Shown here: in pieces, positions 8,827 to 16,853 of the stretch
How positions within the stretch are numbered: position 1 is the first letter of the stretch
Layout: each line of letters starts with the position of its first letter
From: JAPOUP01 sp965199865
Lineage (GTDB): Bacteria; Pseudomonadota; Alphaproteobacteria; Rhodobacterales; Rhodobacteraceae
DNA: 64,000 nucleotides
Assembly (NCBI GenBank): GCA_965199865.1
Contig: CBDATU010000007.1
Location: 124,001-188,000, forward strand
Reading direction: 5' to 3'
Made by a program: the position numbers and the translations under genes
The notes under the pieces: model-generated
Told to the model about the DNA's origin: nothing
The model's input: only the letters and a program-made list of their open reading frames with translations
Database searches by the model: none

Positions 8827-9480
8827 CTGGTTCTGTTTGCGGTCTGGCAGAAAAAAAGTGATCCGATCTCGGATTTATATACCCCCGCTCCAGTCCGAAG
8901 TGCAACACCGCTGTGGCGAAATTGGATGCTGCGAACCGGTCAATAGCATTGACAGTCCCGATAGGAATGCGAGGCCGCCATGCCATCGGATTTATCCGTC
9001 TGACCCGTGACGAGGGCCACAGGATTCCAGGCAAGCCGGGCAGACGCCGGTGGCGCCTGGTACCACAGGTTCCAGCGCGGACGAAGACCAGTTCCGACAT
9101 TCGGGCGGTAAGGCCATGGCGGGAAAGGCAAGTCTTGACGCGACCGCGGTGGACGGAATCCTCTACATCCGTCCAATCTAAATGACCTGCTGGTACATTC
9201 TCTCCCTGCCAACCTGCAAACCGAGACCGCCGTTACGACCGTGCATGCGAGTCCTGGAGCAGCTGCCAACCCTCGGCACACAAATTTCCTCCGATCTTCT
9301 CGTTCCAGGCCGGTCATGCTACCTGCATGTCCGGCTACAACCCGATTCGCCTCATCTTTTCCTCCCGCCGGGGCGAACTCGGAAAGGTCTTGGCACAGGC
9401 CCGCGCCGCCGGAAACCCGAAACGTGCCCGATGGCCTGCAGGACGTTCGACCTGCGTGAACCGCCGCGGCTGGCTCTGGC
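8827..9480. other. Gene-free stretch upstream of a transposase relic
   Basis: Overlapping short frames only. Parts may be the decayed N-terminal half of the transposase relic that follows, but I could not align them convincingly. Confidence 0.35.
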
Positions 9481-9499
9481 AATTCGGCTGTCCGGCAGC

Positions 9500-10110
9500 G
9501 CTGCGCCATCTGGAGCGCGCCAGTAGGATATCACTGCCTGAGTCGTGGAGGCGGAGCGGAAGCGTGGAGGCGGTCGCGGACCTGCGGCTGGTCGTGCTGG
9601 CAATGCCAGACCATGATGCGTACTCCCACCTTACCAGCTCGATGGAGCCAGTCGTAAGGCCGTGCCGGGTTACAGCACAGGATTCCCACAGGCCGGATGG
9701 GGTCACGATTATGACCGCGCTTCTGGATGTTCCTGACCTCAGGGACAGGGTGATGACCAACACAGCCTGCAGCGCATCTACGCTATGTACATGTGGAGAG
9801 GATCTCGCCCCATCAAGGACCGCCCTGGCATCCGTAGCGCGATCGAGGTGGATTTCGAGGAGGGGCATGCTAGGGGTAAGCCCAGAAACAGCGGTCCAAC
9901 GAGCCGATATCTGCTGTCTCTGCCTGGAAAAATGACCAAGCCGCTGCCAACGGGCATGTTACTGCACGAAGGCAGGCATGGACCATATTGATGGAAAGCC
10001 ACCGCCTGGCGACCGTGCAGAGATGCCGACCAGAACAAATGGCCCAATCCCCCATCCAGACCAACCGCCTGCAGTCACAGGTCATCACTGCAACTCGAAG
10101 ATTTTAAACT
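9500..10110 (+). pseudogene. Decayed relic of the DruA-domain IS4-type transposase
   Basis: From about 9910 to 10070 the DNA aligns by eye with 2040-2170 of copy 1. CTGGAAAAATGACCAAGCCGC parallels the GGAAAAAAGGATCAG region. CATGGACCATATTGATGG and AAAGCCACCGCCTGGCGACC parallel the SMDDIIESHRMAT-encoding stretch. A GGCCGGATGGGG patch near 9690 may correspond to the AAGWE region. Frameshifts and divergence destroy the frame. It ends just upstream of yajC, so an old insertion sits at the edge of the Sec operon. The left limit is uncertain. Confidence 0.6.
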
Positions 10111-10222
10111 GCTCCGCTATCCCCTGTCCGGGTGCCTTGCGCACCCATTGCGTCACGGCTAGTATGCACGCCAACCAAGTGCAGGGCGTTTGTAAAGCGC
10201 CCAACAGCTAAAGGATCCGCAC

Positions 10223-10543
10223 ATGTTTGCAACGCCCGCCTTTGCGCAGGAGGCTGGGGGTTTTGGAGCGTTTGGAAGCTTCGTTCCCCTAATCCTGATC
10301 TTCGTGATAATGTATTTCCTGCTGATCCGACCACAGCAGAAAAAAGTCAAGGAACACAGAAAGATGGTGGAGTCGCTTCGACGCGGCGACCAGATTGTGA
10401 CCCAAGGTGGCCTGATCGGTAAGGTCACCAAGGTCAAGGAAGAAAACGAGCTGGAGGTCGAAATCGCGCAGGGCGTGAAGGCCCGTGTCGTGCGCTCGAC
10501 AGTCTCGCAGGTTCTGTCAAAGGCTGACCCTGTCAAGGAATAG
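10223..10543 (+). CDS. yajC: Preprotein translocase subunit YajC
   Basis: A 106-residue inner-membrane protein, part of the SecDF-YajC complex that helps the SecYEG channel export proteins. A short periplasmic N-terminus ends in PAFAQE, a single membrane helix covers about residues 19-36, and the family motif LIRPQQKKVKEH follows, then a basic cytoplasmic domain with GDQIVTQGGLIGKV. An AAAGGA ribosome binding site precedes the ATG. It is the first gene of the run yajC-secD-secF, with only 3 bases before secD. The promoter must lie in the short gap after the transposase relic. Confidence 0.96.
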   Translation: MFATPAFAQEAGGFGAFGSFVPLILIFVIMYFLLIRPQQKKVKEHRKMVESLRRGDQIVTQGGLIGKVTKVKEENELEVEIAQGVKARVVRSTVSQVLSKADPVKE

Positions 10544-10546
10544 GCC

Positions 10547-12208
10547 ATGCTGCAGATCCCCGTTTGGAGGCGCGTGGTGATCCTGGCGCTTGTCGCGCTT
10601 GGCCTGCTGTTCGCCATGCCCAACTCATTCTACACGCGTGTCGAGCGGCACAACGACGCAGTGGCCGAGATCGACGCGCTGGGGGAAACGCCTGAGCGGG
10701 TCGAAGCCCGTGACGGCTGGCCCAACTGGCTGCCCTCCACGATCATCAACCTTGGCCTGGATCTTCGCGGTGGTGCCCACCTGCTCGCCGAAGTCCATGT
10801 CGAGGACGTCCATGCCGATCGGCTGGACGCGCTGTGGCCAGATGTGCGGGACGCGCTGCGCATCGAACGAAGCACTGTCGGCACAGTCCGAAGGCAGGAC
10901 TCCCCTCCAAACGAGCTCCGTGTCCGGATCAGCCAGCCCGAAGGAATGGCAACGGCACTCAGCGCGGTGCAAACCCTCGCACGACCTGTCGTGTCGCTGA
11001 CTGGCGCAGGCTCAACGGATATTGAGGTGGCCGAAGACGGAGCGGATGTCGTCGTGACCCTGTCGGAGGCCGAGAAGCTCGCCACGAATGAGCGAACGCT
11101 TCAGCAGAGCCTTGAGATCATCCGCCGAAGGGTGGACGAGGTCGGAACGCGTGAGCCTACGATCCAGCGACAGGGCAGGGAACGGATCCTGATCCAGGTT
11201 CCTGGCATCGGAAGTGCGGAGGAACTCAAGAGCCTCATCGGCACCACGGCACGGCTGACTTTCCATCCGGTCGTCAGCCGCACCGAAGACCCCAACCGGC
11301 CACCCGGCCCCCGCAATGTCATCTTTCCCTCATTGGACGAAGAAGGTGTCTACTACATTCTCGAACAGACCCCGGTCGTTTCAGGAGAGGACCTTAACGA
11401 CGCCCAGCCTGCCTTCGACCAGAATGGACAGCCATCGGTCAATTTCCGATTCAATCCAACAGGTGGACGAAAATTCGGCCAGTACACCGCCGACAATGTC
11501 GGCTCTCCGTTCGCCATCGTGCTTGACGGTGAGGTGATCAGCGCCCCCACGATTCGGGAAGCGATTCCGGGTGGCTCCGGCCAGATCACCGGCCGCTTCA
11601 GCGTGGAGGAATCGACCGAGCTAGCCGTACTGCTTCGAGCGGGAGCCCTACCCGCGGAGATGACGATTCTCGAAGAACGCACGATTGGGCCGGAGCTCGG
11701 ACAGGACAGCATTGATGCAGGCCGCATCGCATGCCTGGTCGCGTTTGGAGCGGTACTGGTGTTCATGGCACTAAGCTATGGCTGGTTCGGCATCATCGCC
11801 AATATCGCCCTCATTCTGAACGTCGCCATGATCTTTGGGCTCCTATCAGCGATCGGTGCCACGCTTACACTGCCCGGTATCGCCGGTATCGTGCTGACGA
11901 TCGGAATGGCAGTGGATGCCAATGTGCTTGTGTTCGAACGCATCCGCGAGGAACTCAAGACCGCAAGGGGACCCGCACGCGCCATTGAGCTCGGTTACGA
12001 AAAGGCGCTTAGCGCAATCATCGACGCCAACATCACGACATTCATCACCGCTGCGATCCTGTTCGTCATGGGCTCAGGTCCCGTGCGCGGATTTTCGGTC
12101 ACACTAGGGCTCGGAATCATTACCTCCGTCTTCACTGCGATTTTCGTCACACGCCTGATGATCGTGATGTGGTTCGAACGCCGCCGCCCGAAGACCATTG
12201 AGATCTGA
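10547..12208 (+). CDS. secD: Protein translocase subunit SecD
   Basis: A 553-residue RND-superfamily membrane protein that uses the proton gradient to pull exported proteins across the membrane together with SecF. It has one N-terminal helix (about residues 10-27), a large periplasmic P1 region with the LGLDLRGGAHLL motif near residue 70, and a C-terminal block of five helices from about residue 395. The conserved DANVLVFERIREE motif begins at residue 457. The length is close to that of other alphaproteobacterial SecD proteins. It sits 3 bases after yajC and 3 bases before secF, so the genes are almost certainly cotranscribed. Confidence 0.97.
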   Translation: MLQIPVWRRVVILALVALGLLFAMPNSFYTRVERHNDAVAEIDALGETPERVEARDGWPNWLPSTIINLGLDLRGGAHLLAEVHVEDVHADRLDALWPDVRDALRIERSTVGTVRRQDSPPNELRVRISQPEGMATALSAVQTLARPVVSLTGAGSTDIEVAEDGADVVVTLSEAEKLATNERTLQQSLEIIRRRVDEVGTREPTIQRQGRERILIQVPGIGSAEELKSLIGTTARLTFHPVVSRTEDPNRPPGPRNVIFPSLDEEGVYYILEQTPVVSGEDLNDAQPAFDQNGQPSVNFRFNPTGGRKFGQYTADNVGSPFAIVLDGEVISAPTIREAIPGGSGQITGRFSVEESTELAVLLRAGALPAEMTILEERTIGPELGQDSIDAGRIACLVAFGAVLVFMALSYGWFGIIANIALILNVAMIFGLLSAIGATLTLPGIAGIVLTIGMAVDANVLVFERIREELKTARGPARAIELGYEKALSAIIDANITTFITAAILFVMGSGPVRGFSVTLGLGIITSVFTAIFVTRLMIVMWFERRRPKTIEI

Positions 12209-12211
12209 ACC

Positions 12212-13180
12212 ATGCGCCTGAAACTCGTCCCTTCCAATACCAACTGGGATTTCTTCCAGCATTCAAGAATCACGTTCGGGGCATCGCTTACCGCTATGGT
12301 GATCTCGGTGCTGCTGTTTCTGGTCGTCGGCCTGAACTACGGAATCGATTTCCGTGGTGGTACAACGATCCGAACGGAAAGCGCACAACCGGTTGATGTG
12401 GGAGCATTCCGGCAGGCAATCCAGCCGCTGGGGCTGGGCGACCTCTCGATCACCGAAGTCTACGATCCGACCTTCGAAGCCGACCAGCATGTCGCGATGA
12501 TTCGCATCGAGGCGCAGGAAGGGGATGAAAGCGTTTCAGCCGATACCGTTCTGGCGGTTGAGGCTGCACTGAAAGCAGTCGATTCCACAATCACCTTTCC
12601 GTCGGTGGAATCGGTTGGGCCAAAAGTTTCAGGCGAACTGGTCCTGACAGCGGTCATTGCGGTTCTACTCGCGATCGCGGCAGTGCTCGTATATATCTGG
12701 CTGCGGTTCGAGTGGCAGTTTTCGCTCGGCGCGGTGGCTGCTCTGGTGCATGACGTGATTCTCACGATCGGCATATTCTCGATACTGCAGATTCAGTTCG
12801 ACCTTGCCATCATCGCGGCGCTGCTCACCATCGTAGGCTATTCGCTTAACGATACGGTGGTTGTCTTCGACCGTGTGCGCGAAAACCTCATCAAATTCAG
12901 GAAAAAGCCGATGGGAGATGTGTTAAATCTCTCGATAAACGAAACCCTTAGCCGAACGGTAATGACGTCCGGCACGACGCTACTCGCGCTGATCGCGCTT
13001 CTGATCCTTGGTGGAGATGTCATCCGCGGTTTCGTGTTCGCGATGACCTGGGGAGTTATCGTAGGAACCTATTCCTCAATTTTCGTGGCATCGAACATTC
13101 TACTTCATCTCGGCACCAAACGGGACTGGTCCAAGCCAGACGCAAACCGGGGTAACCAGTACGGTAGCTCCGGCCCCTGA
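12212..13180 (+). CDS. secF: Protein translocase subunit SecF
   Basis: A 322-residue partner of SecD. It has an N-terminal helix (about 25-45), the YGIDFRGGT motif just after it, a small periplasmic domain, then a five-helix bundle. The family motif LNDTVVVFDRVRENL lies at about residues 212-226. It follows secD by three bases. The next ORF starts 4 bases after its stop, so the transporter and ccm genes may be read from the same transcript. Confidence 0.97.
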   Translation: MRLKLVPSNTNWDFFQHSRITFGASLTAMVISVLLFLVVGLNYGIDFRGGTTIRTESAQPVDVGAFRQAIQPLGLGDLSITEVYDPTFEADQHVAMIRIEAQEGDESVSADTVLAVEAALKAVDSTITFPSVESVGPKVSGELVLTAVIAVLLAIAAVLVYIWLRFEWQFSLGAVAALVHDVILTIGIFSILQIQFDLAIIAALLTIVGYSLNDTVVVFDRVRENLIKFRKKPMGDVLNLSINETLSRTVMTSGTTLLALIALLILGGDVIRGFVFAMTWGVIVGTYSSIFVASNILLHLGTKRDWSKPDANRGNQYGSSGP

Positions 13181-13184
13181 AGCG

Positions 13185-13943
13185 GTGGGAACAGCTATAG
13201 CCCAAGCGCTGGCGACGGATGGTTTCCTGCTTCTAGCGTTTGGAGGCGTCCTTGCCGGGCTGGTGCGTGGCTTTACCGGCTTTGGTACCGCAATGGTCTA
13301 TCTGCCATTCGCCGCTCAGGTTCTTGATCCCGTCTGGGTGCTGGTTACCCTGCTTGTCATCGAAATCTCTGGACCCATCCCGGCAATCCCTCGGGCAATT
13401 CGCGACGGGCAGCCTCTTGATGTTCTCCGGCTCTGCGCAGGCGCGGTCATTGGCGCACCAATTGGAGTCGCGATCCTGTTGGCTCTACAGCCAGCCGCCT
13501 TTCGGTATGGCATTGCCATTATGACAGCTATCCTGCTCGCCCTCCTGATCTCGGGATTCAGGTATCACGGGCGGGTAACCCAACCGCTGATCTACGGAAC
13601 AGGCGCTCTCGCAGGATTGACGGGCAGTTCGGTCGGCGTTCCAGGACCACCCGTCATCCTGCTATACATGGCACGCCCTCTGCCAATAGCGACGATTCGC
13701 GCCAACATCCTCCTGTTCCTGTTTCTTCTCCATGCGTTTATGATCGTGCTGTTCTCAGTCAAGGCCCTGGTGACGGTCGAACCGGTTATGATCGGCCTCT
13801 GCCTGATGCCACTATATGCCACGGCCATTTTGGTCGGCTCCGCGATCTTTGATCCTCGGCGTGAGGCGGTCTATCGTTGGGTTGCCTACACGGTCATCGC
13901 CGGGTCGGCGATAGGTGGCCTTCCAGTATGGGACGCAACCTGA
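13185..13943 (+). CDS. TauE/SafE-family membrane exporter
   Basis: A 252-residue protein of the TauE/SafE (formerly DUF81) family, whose members move sulfite, sulfoacetate or other small anions across the inner membrane. About eight hydrophobic helices are present. The first repeat begins GGVLAGLVRGFTGFGTAM and the second contains GTGALAGLTGSSVGVPGPPV; these two glycine-rich half-motifs are typical of the family. GTG is taken as start because it lies 4 bases after secF and agrees with family N-termini. The stop codon overlaps the ATG of the next gene (TGATG). The substrate cannot be deduced from the sequence. Confidence 0.85.
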   Translation: MGTAIAQALATDGFLLLAFGGVLAGLVRGFTGFGTAMVYLPFAAQVLDPVWVLVTLLVIEISGPIPAIPRAIRDGQPLDVLRLCAGAVIGAPIGVAILLALQPAAFRYGIAIMTAILLALLISGFRYHGRVTQPLIYGTGALAGLTGSSVGVPGPPVILLYMARPLPIATIRANILLFLFLLHAFMIVLFSVKALVTVEPVMIGLCLMPLYATAILVGSAIFDPRREAVYRWVAYTVIAGSAIGGLPVWDAT

Positions 13944-14302
13944 TGCGTCTAAGCGAAATTACATTCCCGGGTGCGCAGGCCCGACCCATTGACGGCTATG
14001 GTCCGGGGTTTTTCCGCGTTGGCGGCGATGTGACCAAGGGAGCCACATTTGTGCTTCCGTCGAGAGTGACAGACTGGAATGGCTTTGACGACCCAAAGCC
14101 GCTCCTTGACGCCGCCGGGCAGATGGATGTGATGTTAATCGGTACCGGCGCTGAGATGGCACGGATTCCCACCAGCTTCCGGCAAGCATTGGAGAATGCG
14201 GGAATCGCATTCGAGCCCATGCCAACTCCTTCCGCCTGTCGCACCTACAATGTCCTTCTCGCAGAAGGCCGCCGCGTTGGAGCGGCGCTGCTGCCGGTAT
14301 AG
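13943..14302 (+). CDS. Mth938-like domain protein (DUF498)
   Basis: A 119-residue soluble protein with the Mth938/NDUFAF3-like pattern: IDGYGPGFFRVGG near the N-terminus, a central VMLIGTGAEM, and a C-terminal TPSACRTYNVLLAEGRRVGAALLPV. Eukaryotic relatives assist complex I assembly. The bacterial proteins are commonly encoded beside secDF in alphaproteobacteria, which fits here. The start at 13943 overlaps the previous stop codon and gives the normal family length; a longer frame from 13877 runs inside the TauE gene and is not used. Confidence 0.88.
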   Translation: MRLSEITFPGAQARPIDGYGPGFFRVGGDVTKGATFVLPSRVTDWNGFDDPKPLLDAAGQMDVMLIGTGAEMARIPTSFRQALENAGIAFEPMPTPSACRTYNVLLAEGRRVGAALLPV

Positions 14303-14310
14303 GTCACAGG

Positions 14311-14922
14311 GTGCTGCGCGTCAGTGGCCTGGCATGCGGGCGCGGTGGACTGCCGGTGCTTGAGGGTGTCGCCTTTGAGCTTGGCTCCGGCGAAGCCGTG
14401 CTGCTGCGCGGACCCAATGGCTGCGGCAAGACCACTTTGCTGCGCACGATCACCGGGCTTCAGCCTCAGACCTCTGGCATGATCGACGCGGAACCCGAGT
14501 CGATCGCGTATTGTGGCCATTCCAACGGGATCAAACCCACGCTGACCGTCGCCGAGAACCTTGAGTTCTGGGCCGCAATGCATGCTACGGACAACATAGA
14601 TGCAGCTCTCGAAGCATTCGGAATCACCAGGCTTCGCGACCGACAGGCAAGAAACCTATCCACCGGCCAGTGCCGCCGGCTCGGTCTTGCACGCCTTTTG
14701 GTCACAGGGAGTTCGATCTGGGCGGTGGATGAGCCCACGGTTTCGCTCGACGCATCTGGTACAGAACTCTTCACAATGGCGATGCAAAGCCATCTGGACA
14801 GTGGCGGCGCGGCGATCATCGCAACACATTCCGATCTGGACATCCGGGCGCAGGAGCTAGACATTGCTGGTTTCCGTGCCCGCACGCAGTGTGAAGCGGC
14901 ACTCGACGGGACATTTCGATGA
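14311..14922 (+). CDS. ccmA: Heme exporter ATP-binding protein CcmA
   Basis: A 203-residue ABC ATPase of the CcmABCD complex, which releases holo-CcmE for cytochrome c maturation. Walker A GPNGCGKTT lies at residues 34-42, the signature is LSTGQ, Walker B ends in WAVDEP, and the switch histidine is in ATHSD. The GTG start lies 8 bases after the Mth938 gene. The stop codon overlaps the ccmB start (ATGA), so translation is probably coupled. Confidence 0.95.
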   Translation: MLRVSGLACGRGGLPVLEGVAFELGSGEAVLLRGPNGCGKTTLLRTITGLQPQTSGMIDAEPESIAYCGHSNGIKPTLTVAENLEFWAAMHATDNIDAALEAFGITRLRDRQARNLSTGQCRRLGLARLLVTGSSIWAVDEPTVSLDASGTELFTMAMQSHLDSGGAAIIATHSDLDIRAQELDIAGFRARTQCEAALDGTFR

Positions 14923-15575
14923 TTCGGCTACTGCAGCGTGAACTGCGTCTGGCAGTCAGGGCCGGCGGTGGATTTGGCCTCTCCCTCGCCTTCTTTCTGG
15001 TTGCCGCCATACTCGTTCCGCTCGGTGTCGGCCCGGATAGCGCGATGTTACGCATCATTGCTCCCGGAATCCTCTGGGTCGCCGCCCTTCTCGCCTGCCT
15101 TCTCTCCCTCGACCGCCTGTTCCAGATCGATTACGAGGATGGCTCGCTGGATCTGCTTGCCACATCGCCAGTCCCACTGGAGAGTGTTGTCATGGCGAAG
15201 GCGTCAGCGCACTGGATTACGACAGGGCTACCGCTGACGCTGTCGGCTCCCGTTCTTGGAACATTACTTAACATTGACCCTGGAGGTTATGCCTGGCTGC
15301 TGGTTTCACTCGCCCTCGGAACGCCTGCGCTGTCAATGATCGGTGCGTTCGGTGCGTCGCTGACCGTTAGGGTCAGGCGCGGCGGACCGCTTCTGCCCTT
15401 GCTGGTCCTACCGCTCTATGTGCCGACACTGGTCTTTGGTGCGGAATGCGCACGTCGCGGAAGCGAGGGACTTGCACTGGGCACGCCGCTGGCGCTCCTG
15501 GCAGGAATCACGTTTGGAACGCTTGGGCTGCTCCCGTTCGCCGCCGCTGCCGCGCTTCGGATCAGCCTCAGATAA
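14919..15575 (+). CDS. ccmB: Heme exporter membrane protein CcmB
   Basis: A 218-residue protein with six predicted membrane helices, the permease partner of CcmA. The N-terminus RELRLAVRAGGGFGLSLAFFL and the LDRLFQIDYEDGSLDLL segment are characteristic. It overlaps ccmA by four bases. In most relatives ccmC follows directly. Here the next ccm gene starts about 3.8 kb away because of an insertion. Confidence 0.95.
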   Translation: MIRLLQRELRLAVRAGGGFGLSLAFFLVAAILVPLGVGPDSAMLRIIAPGILWVAALLACLLSLDRLFQIDYEDGSLDLLATSPVPLESVVMAKASAHWITTGLPLTLSAPVLGTLLNIDPGGYAWLLVSLALGTPALSMIGAFGASLTVRVRRGGPLLPLLVLPLYVPTLVFGAECARRGSEGLALGTPLALLAGITFGTLGLLPFAAAAALRISLR

Positions 15576-15616
15576 GGCCGTCTCTTCGCACGACACCCGC
15601 TTTCGTGACAGGCTTA

Positions 15617-15645
15617 GGGTATCGCCTGAATGTCATGCGATACCC
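15617..15645. other. Stem-loop between ccmB and the inserted segment
   Basis: GGGTATCGC and GCGATACCC form a perfect 9-base inverted repeat around an 11-base loop. No T run follows, so it is not a convincing terminator. The right arm overlaps a 16-base sequence that recurs before ccmC. Confidence 0.5.
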
Positions 15646-15648
15646 CTA
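15633..15648 (+). repeat. 16-bp direct repeat flanking the ccm insertion, left copy
   Basis: TCATGCGATACCCCTA here and TCATGCGATACCTCTA at 19316-19331 differ at one base. The two copies bracket the frameshifted nucleotidyltransferase and the IS element that separate ccmB from ccmC. Confidence 0.6.
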
Positions 15649-15703
15649 CCTGTGTCAAATGAACAGTGACATCTCCGGCCCATTACCGTAAAACGCGACC
15701 GCC

Positions 15704-16696
15704 GTGGACAGCCACAGCATTTCCGACGGCACGCTGCAGCTGATGCGCGACCTTGGACGACGCCGAGGCGGTGCTGCTGTTCGGCTCCCGCGCCCGCGGC
15801 GACCACCGCCCCGACAGCGACTGGGACATGGCGGTGATCACCCGCGGGACCGACCGGATCCGCCCGCCGGCGGCGTTCGGCCGCCTACCGGGCGAGGTGA
15901 ACGTCGTGGCGATGCCGCTCGACCGGCTGCGGCGCAGGCGCAACGACGCAATCTGGCGGCGAGCCTGGCGCGCGAGGGCAGGCCGCTGGCGGGCCTTGTC
16001 CCGCATCTCGGGGAACTGGAAAGCAGACCTCGGATACAGCCCCCGGATCTAACGGAAAGCGTCGACGACCTCCTGAGAATCATCAGGGATCCCGGTATCG
16101 TGGCCGCAGCCATGGCCGGTCCCGCCACATCCGGGAAGGAGATGGCCGGGTTCGGCCGGGCGCTGGCGGAGGATTCGGCCGACGCCGCGGAATTCTTCGC
16201 GAACCTGGCGATGGAGCGGCGGCTCGTGCATTTCCCGTACGGCCACAGCCTCGAAAGGCTGGCGGACACGCTGGAGGCTGGTGACACGGAGCGGCGCTGG
16301 GGAGGCATGGTGACGCTGCTGCGCGCTCTAAACGGCGACACCCGCAGGCATCATCAGGCCATGTGTGTCAGGATTCCGATCACCGCAGAAGACGTGGAGC
16401 GCGCCGGAACCCGCCTTTCCGTGCTGCTGCCGGCACTGGTGGTGGAGTTTCGGGAAGCGGCTGGCGAGCCGGAACTTGCTGAAGCGGCGAATATGGCGCT
16501 GGCTGAGCTGCGAGACTCCTGCCGGAAGGTGATCGGCCGCTTTCCTGAGGAGCTGCCGCCCGCGCTTTCCGGCCCTGGAGGGATTGCCGCTGCCGCCCGG
16601 GAAGCCCTGCCCGGCATCCGTGCGGCTTATGCCGCCATTGCCGAATCTCCTGAGCTGGAAGGTGGACCGAATCTGGCCGATGATCATCGACCTTGA
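15704..16696 (+). pseudogene. Nucleotidyltransferase-domain protein with two compensating frameshifts
   Basis: The ends read in one frame and the middle in another. From about 15753 to 15950 the +1 frame gives LLFGSRARGDHRPDSDWDMAVI, the GSxARG...DxD signature of minimal nucleotidyltransferases (MNT/pol-beta fold). The flanking parts read in the frame of the GTG at 15704, where the middle becomes an Arg/Pro-rich string. The helical C-terminus (about 190 residues) could be a HEPN-like partner domain, as in MNT-HEPN toxin-antitoxin pairs, but I see no clear HEPN catalytic motif. The two shifts could be real mutations or sequencing errors. The gene sits in the insertion that splits the ccm cluster. 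Confidence 0.6.
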
Positions 16697-16844
16697 CCGA
16701 TCGCGGGATCAGGGGACGGCTGGGCGTCGCGCTTCGGAGTGAAAGTTGGGCCATATGTCCCGTGCTCCCCATACCAGTAAGGTCAGCCCATCCCGGATGC
16801 GTTCGCGCGGCCTGCCGGTTTCCGCGCGCTGGATACCGGCGCGT

Positions 16845-16853
16845 ATCCCTATC
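16845..16853 (+). repeat. 9-bp target-site duplication, left copy
   Basis: ATCCCTATC here is repeated exactly at 19185-19193, immediately outside the two inverted repeats of IS copy 2. Nine bases is the duplication length expected of Tn5/IS50-like members of the IS4 family. Confidence 0.9.
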
